Origin: Merdimonas sp963929015
GTDB lineage: Bacteria; Bacillota; Clostridia; Lachnospirales; Lachnospiraceae
DNA: 64,000 nucleotides
Reading direction: 5' to 3'
Assembly (NCBI RefSeq): GCF_963929015.1
Contig: NZ_CAWVHE010000003.1
Coordinates: 186,001-250,000 of the forward strand
In this document: positions 7,364-15,892 of the stretch, piece after piece
How positions within the stretch are numbered: position 1 is the stretch's first letter
How the letters are laid out: each line of letters begins with the position of its first letter
Made by a program: the position numbers and the translations under genes
Notes under the pieces: model-generated
Seen by the model: the letters and a program-made list of their open reading frames with translations, nothing else
What the model was told of the DNA's origin: nothing
The model's database searches: none

Positions 7364-8244
7364 AAAAGAACAGGAGGAGGGGGAGAACTTTTCAGGTGCT
7401 GCTGCTGTTTCTTCTTGCGGCAGGGCTCATGGGTTATCCGTTCCTTTCTAATCTTATGTTTGAGGTTCGCGCAGGTTCTTATGTAAAAGAGATTGCGGAG
7501 ACAGCAGAAAACATGAACGCCAGTGGGAAAAAAAGAATCCTCAGGGAGGCTTATCAATATAATGAGTCTCTGGCTTGCGGGAATGTCCGTCTGACGGATC
7601 CTTTTATTGCAGCGATTCCCGGAGAAAAGAAAGAAAATTATTGCTCTGTGTTGTCTGCGGATGCAGACGGCGTTATGGGAAGTATTGAGATCCCGGTTAT
7701 AGGGGTAAGGCTGCCGATTTATCACGGGACCACAGAAGAAGTGCTGCAAAAAGGGGCGGGCCATCTGTACGGAACGTCGCTGCCGGTCGGAGGAGAGAGT
7801 ACACACAGCGTATTGACCGGACACACGGGAATTGGTCGGGCAAAACTTTTTACGGATCTTACCGCAATGGAAAAAGGAGATGTTTTTTTCCTGCATATCT
7901 GGGGAGAAACATTGGCCTATGAAACGGATCAGATCAAAATCGTAAGACCTGCAGATCTGTCGGACTTGTATATTGAAAGCGGGAAAGATTACTGTACACT
8001 GGTTACATGCACCCCATATGGGGTGAACTCGCATCGTCTGCTGGTCAGGGGAGAAAGAGTCAGCGATCCTGAAAAGGTGAAAAACGAAGCGGCAGATAGC
8101 GCGAAAGACAGAGGGTCTGAATGGATGAGAGAATATCTTCATGCTCTTTGGATCAGCCTGGCAGCCTTTCTGACTGGTTTTCTTGGGGTGACATTTTTTC
8201 GATGGCGTCGGAATGGAGTGAAAAATGACAGAATCTGGGAGTAG
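7360..8244 (+). CDS. Class C (pilin-polymerising) sortase
   Basis: A 294-aa enzyme with an N-terminal membrane helix (about residues 10-30), the flexible lid carrying DPF (LTDPFIAAIPG), catalytic His in LTGHTGIG, Cys in TLVTCTPYGVN, Arg in SHRLLVRGERV, and a C-terminal membrane helix with a basic tail (FFRWRR). These are hallmark features of sortases that join pilin subunits through the YPKN lysine. The start is the ATG at 7360, overlapping the pilin stop by 4 nt. It acts at the outer face of the membrane on the pilin encoded just upstream. Confidence 0.95.
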   Translation: MKKNRRRGRTFQVLLLFLLAAGLMGYPFLSNLMFEVRAGSYVKEIAETAENMNASGKKRILREAYQYNESLACGNVRLTDPFIAAIPGEKKENYCSVLSADADGVMGSIEIPVIGVRLPIYHGTTEEVLQKGAGHLYGTSLPVGGESTHSVLTGHTGIGRAKLFTDLTAMEKGDVFFLHIWGETLAYETDQIKIVRPADLSDLYIESGKDYCTLVTCTPYGVNSHRLLVRGERVSDPEKVKNEAADSAKDRGSEWMREYLHALWISLAAFLTGFLGVTFFRWRRNGVKNDRIWE

Positions 8245-8268
8245 ATGCTGATATAGAAAGGAAAAGCT

Positions 8269-10155
8269 GTGTATACGGCGGGTGAATATATGAAACATAA
8301 ACGGAAACTTTCTGCCTTTTTTCTGACTATACTTTTTTGCGTGCTGATCTGCGGATATGTACAGTCAGTGTTGGCAACAGATGCGGTAAACAGTATCGTT
8401 TCTATCGAAAACGGAAAGATTCTTCGAGAAGATGGGAGTGTGGAATACGGCAGGCCTGAGGCAGATGAAGGAGACAGGGAGCCCTGCGTAAAGGAAGAAC
8501 CAGGCCAGGCGCAATACTATGACCGGTACATGCAAAAAGGAACAGATTCCAGGATCAGTCTGATGTCGGTTCCGGATGTCCGGAATCTGACGACAGATAT
8601 CCGGAAGAGGACACAATGGGTGGACCCATCAAATGGAAACGGAAAAGTGACGCTTCAATATCGGTCAAACTCCGGAATGATTCAGGGGACAGAAGACATG
8701 AATGTCATACTGATTCAGGACAAGTCCGGCTCTATGGATGCGAATTACGGATACAATCTGGAAGTGGTGCGCCGCGGATGGGGAACTCCGGATGCAGTCC
8801 TGTGGTATCCGATTCAAAATTCTTACGGGTGGTCGGAAACCGTCAGCGATATCGCAACGGAAGAAAACTATATGCAAAGGCTTCTTTTTAAAGATGCAGA
8901 TTCCGGATATCCAGGGTACAGAGAAGGCTGGATGCACAACGGAGAGATGAGCTATAATTCTCCCTGTCAGGAGGATGCTCACTATTACCTGCTGACAGAA
9001 ACGGATCCTGCCACCGGGCTTCCGGCCTGGTCTATGGTTCAGGGAAATAATCTTTATAACATAGCGAAGACGGATCTGCATCACTATCAGATGATCTCGC
9101 GGGATGAAGCAAGAAATCAATATCTTGCCGAGGGAAGAAGAGTTGTCCGGATGACCCGGGGAGTCTATTATGATGAAAAAGGAGAAAAGAATTATCCGTC
9201 AGAAGAGCAGCCTGCTTATTTTCTGGATGTGACACAGATGATCAAACATGGCGGGAAATGGATCTTAAGTACCTGTGCCATGCAGCAATGTCAGACCAAT
9301 GACCGTCTGGCAAAATCACAGGATTTTATGAACACGCTTCTGACACAGATCTTTGCTTTCAACCCGGACAATCAGGTTGCTTATATTCCCTTTTGGGGGG
9401 ATGTGCCCAAACAGGGAAACTGGGATAACGCACATGCAAACGGTTCGGCAGATGGATTGTATATTGATAATGCAGGCCGTATGACCAGGCAGGAGGGTGT
9501 GACGGAGATTGGTTTTACGACAGACCAGAAACAATTGAAGGATCAGATCGATCATGCGTTTACTTATGACGGGACGAATTGGGCAATAGCGTTTCAGGAG
9601 GCGTTGGCGCTGTTGGAAGGGCGCAGTCTGGAGGATGCACAAAAGGATACATTGATCGTGTTTCTGACAGACGGTATGCCACAGGGAACCGTAGGAACGT
9701 CTCTGGACAGTGAAAATCCCAGAATTAACGGAGAAAATGAGATCGCCAGGCTCCGGAAGATTCCGGGGGTAACCATTTATGCCTGCGGGGTAGGGGTGAA
9801 TCAGTATGACCAGACCGGATTGAAGCAGCGGATGGATCAGACAGATTCTACCGGAACTGCCGCATATGCCAGGGTTACCAGTGATTTTGAACAGTTGAAA
9901 AAAGAGATCATGGACCGGATCGACCGGCAATATGTGATAGATATCCAGGGAAAAGACGCTTTTTATACAGATCAGTTAAGCGCTCCGTTCTCACTGGATG
10001 AAAGGAAATTATCTTCCGGGTGGAAAGTGCTGGACGGAACGGGAGAGGAAAAGAAAAAGGAGTGCCGCTGGAAGTATATCAGGCAGCCCTTCATGGAGCG
10101 CAGTATATTTACGTCAGGGATAGCAGGACCATATACTGGCATATCGGAGAGCTGA
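8269..10155 (+). CDS. Pilus tip adhesin with VWA domain, N-terminal part (frameshifted)
   Basis: This frame encodes a signal peptide (MKHKRKLSAFFLTILFCVLI...) and a large von Willebrand factor A domain. The metal-binding MIDAS site is visible as IQDKSGSMD (D-x-S-x-S) with VFLTDGMPQGT further on. VWA domains of this type sit at the tip of sortase-built pili and bind host or matrix ligands. The frame breaks up at about base 10050-10060. The last 30 or so residues to the stop at 10155 are unrelated to the family, and the expected continuation is in the -1 frame (next entry). The start is GTG 8269, 6 nt after AAAGGA; ATG 8290 is an alternative. Confidence 0.85.
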   Translation: MYTAGEYMKHKRKLSAFFLTILFCVLICGYVQSVLATDAVNSIVSIENGKILREDGSVEYGRPEADEGDREPCVKEEPGQAQYYDRYMQKGTDSRISLMSVPDVRNLTTDIRKRTQWVDPSNGNGKVTLQYRSNSGMIQGTEDMNVILIQDKSGSMDANYGYNLEVVRRGWGTPDAVLWYPIQNSYGWSETVSDIATEENYMQRLLFKDADSGYPGYREGWMHNGEMSYNSPCQEDAHYYLLTETDPATGLPAWSMVQGNNLYNIAKTDLHHYQMISRDEARNQYLAEGRRVVRMTRGVYYDEKGEKNYPSEEQPAYFLDVTQMIKHGGKWILSTCAMQQCQTNDRLAKSQDFMNTLLTQIFAFNPDNQVAYIPFWGDVPKQGNWDNAHANGSADGLYIDNAGRMTRQEGVTEIGFTTDQKQLKDQIDHAFTYDGTNWAIAFQEALALLEGRSLEDAQKDTLIVFLTDGMPQGTVGTSLDSENPRINGENEIARLRKIPGVTIYACGVGVNQYDQTGLKQRMDQTDSTGTAAYARVTSDFEQLKKEIMDRIDRQYVIDIQGKDAFYTDQLSAPFSLDERKLSSGWKVLDGTGEEKKKECRWKYIRQPFMERSIFTSGIAGPYTGISES

Positions 10156-11495
10156 CAGACGGAGGATATCAGGAGACGGGCCATGAGATGTCGTTTCCCA
10201 TTTGCTACGGGGATTACCAGAATTCTACGGACGGGGCTGATAAGGCAATGGTCTCTAATGAGGAACAGAAGCTGACTTATACGACGACGCAGGAGCCGGA
10301 ACGTATTTTGGAACAGACAATGTCTGCTCCCAGCATCATTTTTAACAGACAGAAAAAACCGGATATTACAGTAAATAAATCCATAGAAGGCGCTGTTTTC
10401 GAGAAAGATACGAAGTATCGTTTTGTCTGTACGAAAGAAAAGGAGACGAAGGAGTATGTAAAAGATATTGCCGGAGAGACGTATTTGACAGTGAAAGCAG
10501 GGGAAACTGCAGGGACAGCCAGGATCAGTGATCTGGAACCGGGGACTTATTATATCTATGAGGTGGATGAAATGGGACGGATTCTTTCCAGGCAGACTGG
10601 CGTAGCAATTCTTACTGAGAAAGCGGCGATCACCACGGCAGAAGCAGGTGGAAGCGTGCCCCCTTCTGTACAATCCTCTGATGCAGAGATCCTTCAGAAC
10701 CAGGATAATGTTTTGAGGATCCAAACGGAAGGGGCGTCGGTCCTGTTTCAAATTGAATATATAAAAGTGCAGGTGGAAAAAATATGGAAAGACGAAGACG
10801 ATCCGGACAGGCCAAAAGAAGCAGAGATTTTTCTCCTAAGAAACGGGGAAAAAATCCAGACAATGAAATTAACAGAAAAGGCAGGATGGAAGGGGACATT
10901 TCAAAATCTGGAAAAGTATGATGCGAAAGGAAAGATGTATCAATATACGGTAGAAGAGAAAGAAATCACCGGATATCATTCAAAGATCCGTCAGACGGGG
11001 GACTATTCATACGCGATTGAGAATACTTTGCTAAAAGGAAGCGTGAAGATCCGTAAACTGGATATGGACGGGAAAACGCCTCTTGCCGGAGCTGTGTTTG
11101 AATTGCAGGACAAAAGGGGAAAACGTATGGAAAAGAAAGATACCGGAGAAAATGGAGAAGTTTTATTTGCGGATCTTGCGCCGGGCGTTTATACAATTAC
11201 AGAGATTCAGACAGCAAAAGGACATACTTTGTTGAAGGAGCCGCTGACCATAACGATTCCGCTTAAGATGTCTGAACAGGAAGTGGAAGATAAAAAGGTT
11301 GATAAAAGCCAATGTGTTTATGCGCCGGAAGAAAAGCTGTATTTATTCTATGATCATACTTATGAGATTACAAATCACGCTTCGTTTCAACTTCCGGTGA
11401 CAGGAGGAGAAACACCGGCAGGAATATACGTTATGATGGCAGCCGGATTGGCCGCACTTGCGGGAGCAGTGTGGCTGGCACGCAAAAAAATATAG
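10020..11495 (+). CDS. Pilus tip adhesin, C-terminal part (Cna-B/SpaA domains, LPVTG anchor)
   Basis: The real coding sequence begins near base 10050, where this frame takes over from the VWA frame with EVYQAALHGAQYIYVRDSRT. It continues through the rest of the VWA region, a Cna-B-type domain (VQVEKIWKDEDDPDRPKEAE), a SpaA domain (GSVKIRKLDMDGKTPLAGAV ... GVYTITEIQTAKGHTLL), and ends in LPVTG, a hydrophobic helix and RKKI. No ribosome binding site or plausible start was found for a separate protein, so the two frames are one gene of about 1,070 codons interrupted by a one-base frame change. The tip protein would be linked to the pilin by the neighbouring sortase. Confidence 0.85.
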   Translation: MESAGRNGRGKEKGVPLEVYQAALHGAQYIYVRDSRTIYWHIGELTDGGYQETGHEMSFPICYGDYQNSTDGADKAMVSNEEQKLTYTTTQEPERILEQTMSAPSIIFNRQKKPDITVNKSIEGAVFEKDTKYRFVCTKEKETKEYVKDIAGETYLTVKAGETAGTARISDLEPGTYYIYEVDEMGRILSRQTGVAILTEKAAITTAEAGGSVPPSVQSSDAEILQNQDNVLRIQTEGASVLFQIEYIKVQVEKIWKDEDDPDRPKEAEIFLLRNGEKIQTMKLTEKAGWKGTFQNLEKYDAKGKMYQYTVEEKEITGYHSKIRQTGDYSYAIENTLLKGSVKIRKLDMDGKTPLAGAVFELQDKRGKRMEKKDTGENGEVLFADLAPGVYTITEIQTAKGHTLLKEPLTITIPLKMSEQEVEDKKVDKSQCVYAPEEKLYLFYDHTYEITNHASFQLPVTGGETPAGIYVMMAAGLAALAGAVWLARKKI

Positions 11496-11510
11496 GATAA
11501 GAAAGAGGAT

Positions 11511-11558
11511 AAACAGCAGCTGCTGCGTAAAACACAGACGTAGACGGCTGCTGTTTTT
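11511..11558 (+). terminator. Terminator of the pilus operon
   Basis: AAACAGCAGC (11511-11520) pairs with GCTGCTGTTT (11547-11556), followed by T's to 11558. The loop is 26 nt. The T-run abuts the first copy of the tandem array. Confidence 0.75.
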
Positions 11559-12237
11559 GTGGTATAATGATTGCACATGAGTGCAATCCGGCCCAATTGC
11601 ATTGGGCCGCCCCGCTGCGCGGGGAGTTCTACCGGCAAGCCACGGCTTGGGAAGTAAATGCCGCCTGCGGCGTCGCTTCCTTCCCTGCGCGCGTGGTATA
11701 ATGATTGCACATGAGTGCAATCCGGCCCAATTGCATTGGGCCGCCCCGCTGCGCGGGGATTCTACCGGCAAGCCACGGCTTGGGAAGTAAATGCCGCCTG
11801 CGGCGTCGCTTCCTTCCCTGCGCGCGTGGTATAATGATTGCACATGAGTGCAATCCGGCCCAATTGCATTGGGCCGCCCCGCTGCGCGGGGATTCTACCG
11901 GCAAGCCACGGCTTGGGAAGTAAATGCCGCCTGCGGCGTCGCTTCCTTCCCTGCGCGTGTGGTATAATGATTGCACATGAGTGCAATCCGGCCCAATTGC
12001 ATTGGGCCGCCCCGCTGCGCGGGGATTCTACCGGCAAGCCACGGCTTGGGAAGTAAATGCCGCCTGCGGCGTCGCTTCCTTCCCTGCGCGTGTGGTATAA
12101 TGATTGCACATGAGTGCAATCCGGCCCAATTGCATTGGGCCGCCCCGCTGCGCGGGGATTCTACCGGCAAGCCACGGCTTGGGAAGTAAATGCCGCCTGC
12201 GGCGTCGCTTCCTTCCCTGCGCGTGTGGTATAATGAT
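11559..12237. repeat. Tandem array: five 133-134 bp units plus a 13-bp partial sixth
   Basis: Units begin with GTGGTATAATGATTGCAC at 11559, 11693, 11826, 11959, 12092 and (partial, to about 12237) 12225. The first unit is 134 bp (GGGGAGTTC versus GGGGATTC), the others exactly 133 bp, and only a few other base changes are seen. Each unit carries in order an extended -10 box (TGGTATAAT) and five perfect hairpins: ATTGCAC/GTGCAAT, GGCCCAA/TTGGGCC, CCCCGC/GCGGGG, CAAGCC/GGCTTG, GCCGC/GCGGC. Short open frames across it cycle through three frames (133 is not a multiple of 3) and are not genes. The array fills the space between the pilus terminator and the two-component system. Confidence 0.95.
12225..12234 (+). 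promoter_or_regulatory. Extended -10 promoter of the two-component system, from the last repeat copy
   Basis: GTGGTATAAT contains TGnTATAAT, an extended -10. No -35 box is seen 16-18 bp upstream, as allowed for extended -10 promoters. It is the start of the truncated sixth repeat unit and lies about 57 bp before the response regulator start, with no other good promoter in between. Confidence 0.6.
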
Positions 12238-12290
12238 CACAGAAATGTCACAGGTCTCTGTTATGATAAGATAAAATGGAGGGCAAAAGT

Positions 12291-12971
12291 ATGGAAAATT
12301 TAAAAATACTGGTTGTAGATGATGAAAGCCGTATGCGGAAACTGGTCCGGGATTTCCTGGAGCGGGAGGGATATGAAGTTCTGGAAGCGGCAGACGGCGT
12401 GGAAGCTATGGATATTTTTTATGAAGAAAAGGAGATCGCGCTGGTTATTCTGGATGTTATGATGCCCAAAATGGACGGGTGGCAGACTTTGCGGGAGATT
12501 CGGCAAAGTTCTCAGATACCGGTGATCATGCTGACGGCAAGGGCGGAAGAGCGGGACGAACTGCAGGGATTTAAGCTGGGGGTAGACGAATACATTTCCA
12601 AGCCTTTCAGCCCGAAGATTCTGGTAGCAAGAGTCGGGGCTCTGTTAAGACGCAGCCATGGCATGGGCGCAGGAGAAGTCCTGACAGCCGGAGGCATTAC
12701 GGTGGATAAGTCCGCTCATCAGGTCAAGATTGACGGCAAAGAGATTGAGCTTAGCTATAAAGAATTTGAGCTGCTTGCTTATTTTCTGGAAAATCAGGGG
12801 ATTGCGCTTTCCAGGGAAAAGATCCTTAACAATGTATGGAATTATGATTATTTCGGGGATGCCAGGACTATTGATACGCATGTGAAAAAACTGCGGAGTA
12901 AAATGGGTGAAAAGGGTAGCTATATAAAAACCATCTGGGGAATGGGTTACAAATTCGAGGTGGACGCGTAA
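12291..12971 (+). CDS. Response regulator, OmpR/PhoB family
   Basis: A 226-aa regulator. The receiver domain (residues 1-120) has the acidic pocket in VVDDESRM, phospho-acceptor Asp55 in VILDVMMPKMDG, Thr in MLTARAEE, and Lys in YISKPFSPK. The C-terminal winged helix (about 130-225) includes ELSYKEFELLAYFLENQG and the DARTIDTHVKKLRSK recognition helix. The start at 12291 follows GGAGGG by 7 nt; the in-frame ATG at 12276 has no ribosome binding site. It is followed immediately by its histidine kinase. Targets are unknown, but the array at its promoter is noteworthy. Confidence 0.95.
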   Translation: MENLKILVVDDESRMRKLVRDFLEREGYEVLEAADGVEAMDIFYEEKEIALVILDVMMPKMDGWQTLREIRQSSQIPVIMLTARAEERDELQGFKLGVDEYISKPFSPKILVARVGALLRRSHGMGAGEVLTAGGITVDKSAHQVKIDGKEIELSYKEFELLAYFLENQGIALSREKILNNVWNYDYFGDARTIDTHVKKLRSKMGEKGSYIKTIWGMGYKFEVDA

Positions 12972-14438
12972 ATGAAGTATTCAGTCAGGCGGCAGATGAT
13001 CGCCATCTTTATTGCGCTTCTGGTGTGCATGCTGGCGGCCCTTCTTGTCATCAACGTCACATTTCTCGAACCTTACTATATTACGAATAAGGAGAAAAGC
13101 TTCCGGGAAATGTATGACGGGCTGGGGCAGCTGGTTGAAGAACAGGCTTATGAAGAAGAGGGCTCTACCAGTGAGCTCCTGAAGCAGGCGGAACGCAACA
13201 ACATGTCATTTCTGATCCTGGACCAAAGAAGCGGGAAAAAATATACGAATGTCCATAATGAAGAAATGCTGCTGAATCAGCTGCTGGGATATGTGATCAA
13301 TCAGGCACAGAAAAGTGGGCAGATCCTGGAAAGCACGGATTCGTATCAGATGCTTCAGGCAAGAGATCCATGGAATGAGACAGAGTATCTGGTTATGTGG
13401 GGAAAATTTAAAGACGGGAGTCAGTTCCTGATGAGAAGTCCCCTGGAAAGTATGCGCGAAAGCGCGGCCATCTCCAATCGTTTCCTGATATATATCGGCA
13501 GTGTTCTGATCGTGATCGGCGGCATTCTGGTCTGGTACTTTTCTAAAAAGCTGACAGATCCGATCCTGGAACTGGCTAAGTTGTCAGATCAGATGGCCAA
13601 TCTGAATTTTGAAGCAAAATATACCAGCGGAGGTCAAAATGAGATCGGAGAGCTGGGCGCGAATTTTAACCGCATGTCCTTCAGACTGGAGCAGACGATC
13701 TCGGAATTGAAAAAGGCAAATAACAGCCTTTTGAAGGATATTGAACAGAAAGAGAAGCTGGAAGAAATGCGGAATGAATTTCTGGGAAATGTTTCTCATG
13801 AACTGAAGACGCCCATCGCACTGATCCAGGGGTACGCAGAAGGGCTTAAAGACGGGATCAGCGACGATCCGGAGAGCAGGGAATTTTACTGTGATGTGAT
13901 CATGGACGAAGCCATGAAGATGAACCAGATGGTGAAAAATCTGCTGACTCTGAATCAGCTGGAATTTGGCGATGAGGACATCGAATTTACACGCTTTGAT
14001 CTGGCGGCGCTGATCCGGGGAGTCTTACAGAGTATGGAGATCCTGGCGTCCCAGGAGGGAATACGAATGGTCTTTGGTCAGGAAGAGCCGGTCTATGTGT
14101 GGGCGGATGAGTTTAAGACCGAGCAGGTGATCCGTAATTATGTCAGCAATGCCATCCATCATGCGGCGGCGGAAAAAGTTGTAGAAGTAAAGATTGTAAA
14201 AGAAGGAAAGAAAGCAAGGGCAAGCGTCTTTAACACAGGGAAACCAATCCCGGAATCCGACCTTTGTCATATCTGGGAGAAGTTTTATAAAGTGGACAAA
14301 GCCCACACCAGGGAATATGGAGGAAATGGCATAGGGCTGTCTATCGTAAAGGCCATCATGGAGTCTTTTCATCAGGAATATGGCGTGAAGAATTATGACA
14401 ATGGTGTTGAATTCTGGTTTGAACTTGATGTAGAATAA
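12972..14438 (+). CDS. Sensor histidine kinase
   Basis: A 488-aa membrane kinase. TM1 lies at about residues 9-30, an extracytoplasmic sensor region of about 140 residues follows, and TM2 is at about 170-190 (IYIGSVLIVIGGILVWYF). Then come HAMP (KKLTDPILELAKLSDQMANL), a short coiled coil, HisKA with phospho-accepting His276 (NVSHELKTPIALIQGYAEGL), and HATPase_c with N-box NYVSNAIHHA, G1 (SVFNTGKPI) and G2 (YGGNGIGLSIV). The start codon directly abuts the stop of the response regulator, so the pair is translationally linked. The signal is unknown. Confidence 0.95.
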   Translation: MKYSVRRQMIAIFIALLVCMLAALLVINVTFLEPYYITNKEKSFREMYDGLGQLVEEQAYEEEGSTSELLKQAERNNMSFLILDQRSGKKYTNVHNEEMLLNQLLGYVINQAQKSGQILESTDSYQMLQARDPWNETEYLVMWGKFKDGSQFLMRSPLESMRESAAISNRFLIYIGSVLIVIGGILVWYFSKKLTDPILELAKLSDQMANLNFEAKYTSGGQNEIGELGANFNRMSFRLEQTISELKKANNSLLKDIEQKEKLEEMRNEFLGNVSHELKTPIALIQGYAEGLKDGISDDPESREFYCDVIMDEAMKMNQMVKNLLTLNQLEFGDEDIEFTRFDLAALIRGVLQSMEILASQEGIRMVFGQEEPVYVWADEFKTEQVIRNYVSNAIHHAAAEKVVEVKIVKEGKKARASVFNTGKPIPESDLCHIWEKFYKVDKAHTREYGGNGIGLSIVKAIMESFHQEYGVKNYDNGVEFWFELDVE

Positions 14439-14482
14439 AAAGATATTATGGGAAAGAAATGGGAAAGAAGAGGAGCAGAGGA

Positions 14483-15094
14483 TTGATAGCGATCATAGAT
14501 TACGATGCGGGAAATATAAAAAGTGTAGAAAAAGCGCTGATCCATCTGGGACAGGAGGTGGCTGTCACCAGAGACGCCGGCCAGATCCTGAATGCAGACC
14601 AGGTTATTCTGCCCGGAGTGGGTGCTTTTGGCGATGCCATGGAAAAACTTCACAGATACGACCTGGTGCCTGTGATCCGTCAGGTGGCGGAAAGAGGGAC
14701 ACCTTTTCTGGGAATCTGCCTGGGGCTTCAGCTTTTATTTGAACGAAGCGACGAGGCGCCCGGGACAGAGGGGCTTGGAATCTTAAAGGGAGAGATTTTG
14801 CGGCTGCCGGAAAAAGAAGGATATAAGATCCCTCATATGGGATGGAATTCCCTGGAACTTCTTCATAACGGCAGATTATTCCGGGGGCTTCCGGAAGAAC
14901 CTTATGTATATTTTGTACATTCTTATTATTTGAAAGCAGCGGATGAAAGGATCGTAACAGCCAGGACAGAGTATACTACCATGATCCATGCTTCCGTGGA
15001 GCAGGGGAATGTGTTTGCCTGCCAGTTCCATCCGGAGAAGAGCAGCAGCACAGGCTTGCAGATCCTGAAAAATTTTGTGGAAACAAAGGCATAG
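14483..15094 (+). CDS. hisH: Imidazole glycerol phosphate synthase, glutaminase subunit HisH
   Basis: A class I glutamine amidotransferase that supplies ammonia to HisF in histidine and AICAR synthesis. The first strand is LIAIIDYDAGNIKSVEKAL. The oxyanion strand precedes GVGAFGDAM, nucleophile Cys is in GTPFLGICLGLQLLFE, and the catalytic His/Glu pair is in CQFHPEKSS. I place the start at TTG 14483, 7 nt after AGAGGAG, because HisH proteins begin directly at this strand; ATG 14459 in the same frame adds eight residues and has a poorer ribosome binding site. It is followed by hisF after 13 bp. The rest of the histidine pathway is not here. Confidence 0.93.
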   Translation: MIAIIDYDAGNIKSVEKALIHLGQEVAVTRDAGQILNADQVILPGVGAFGDAMEKLHRYDLVPVIRQVAERGTPFLGICLGLQLLFERSDEAPGTEGLGILKGEILRLPEKEGYKIPHMGWNSLELLHNGRLFRGLPEEPYVYFVHSYYLKAADERIVTARTEYTTMIHASVEQGNVFACQFHPEKSSSTGLQILKNFVETKA

Positions 15095-15107
15095 GAGGGG
15101 ACACAGA

Positions 15108-15869
15108 ATGCATACAAAACGGATCATTCCCTGCCTGGATGTCCATGACGGACGGGTAGTAAAAGGAGTGAATTTTGTAGATTTAAGAGATGCCGGAGAC
15201 CCGGTGGAGATCGCGGCGGCTTATGACAAAGCGGGCGCTGATGAACTGGTGTTTCTGGATATTACGGCAACTTCGGATGCAAGAAAAACGGTGACAGAGA
15301 TGGTGCGAAGGGTGGCGCAGACGGTGTTTATCCCTTTTACGGTAGGCGGCGGGATCCGGACAGTGGAAGACTTCCGGGCGCTTCTGCGGGAAGGAGCGGA
15401 TAAGATTTCCATTAATTCATCGGCGATCAATACGCCTTCCCTTATTTCAGAGGCGGCAGACAAGTTCGGAAGCCAGTGCGTAGTCGTGGCGATCGACGCA
15501 AAGCAGCGGCCGGACGGCACCGGGTGGAATATTTATAAAAATGGCGGCCGGATCGATGTGGGGATTGATGCGGTGGAATGGGCGATGACGGCAGAAAAGC
15601 TTGGGGCAGGAGAGATCCTTCTCACCAGTATGGACTGTGACGGCACCAAGGCAGGTTACGATCTTGCGCTTACCAGAGCAATCGCAGAGGCGGTCAATAT
15701 TCCTGTGATCGCCAGCGGCGGAGCAGGCACGAAAGAGCATTTTTACGAGGCTCTGACACTGGGCAGGGCGGATGCGGCTCTGGCGGCTTCTTTGTTTCAT
15801 TACAAGGAACTTGAGATCCGGGATGTAAAAGCGTATCTGCGACAAAAAAATGTTCCGGTCCGTCTGTAG
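15108..15869 (+). CDS. hisF: Imidazole glycerol phosphate synthase, cyclase subunit HisF
   Basis: A 253-aa (beta/alpha)8 barrel that uses ammonia from HisH to turn PRFAR into imidazole glycerol phosphate and AICAR. Key residues are the catalytic Asp in IIPCLDVHDGRVVKGVNF and the second Asp in TSMDCDGTKAGYD. Phosphate-binding loops are FTVGGGIRT and VIASGGAGTKEHF. The start is ATG 15108 after AGGAGGGG. Length and motifs are normal. AICAR made here feeds purine synthesis, which links it to the pur genes near 51 kb only in metabolism. Confidence 0.97.
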   Translation: MHTKRIIPCLDVHDGRVVKGVNFVDLRDAGDPVEIAAAYDKAGADELVFLDITATSDARKTVTEMVRRVAQTVFIPFTVGGGIRTVEDFRALLREGADKISINSSAINTPSLISEAADKFGSQCVVVAIDAKQRPDGTGWNIYKNGGRIDVGIDAVEWAMTAEKLGAGEILLTSMDCDGTKAGYDLALTRAIAEAVNIPVIASGGAGTKEHFYEALTLGRADAALAASLFHYKELEIRDVKAYLRQKNVPVRL

Positions 15870-15892
15870 ACCGAATGTGGGAAGGGGTACAT

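Noticed and set aside
7174..8298. Minus-strand 374-codon open frame opposite the class C sortase
   Set aside because: It is antisense to a gene with complete sortase motifs, has no ribosome binding site, and its composition is that of a mirrored coding sequence.
10048..10062. Programmed -1 ribosomal frameshift in the tip adhesin
   Set aside because: The zero-frame codons are AAG AAA AAG GAG, giving G-AAA-AAG, not a standard X-XXY-YYZ heptamer, and no clear stimulatory structure was recognised. Kept only as a minor option in the frameshift finding.
11559..12237. CRISPR array
   Set aside because: Copies are directly abutting 133-bp identical units with no unique spacers and no cas genes nearby.
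11343..12240. Many overlapping 60-166 aa open frames on both strands across the tandem array
   Set aside because: They arise because the unit has no stop codons in several frames. The unit is 133 bp, so the frame rotates between copies, and no ribosome binding site or codon pattern supports translation.
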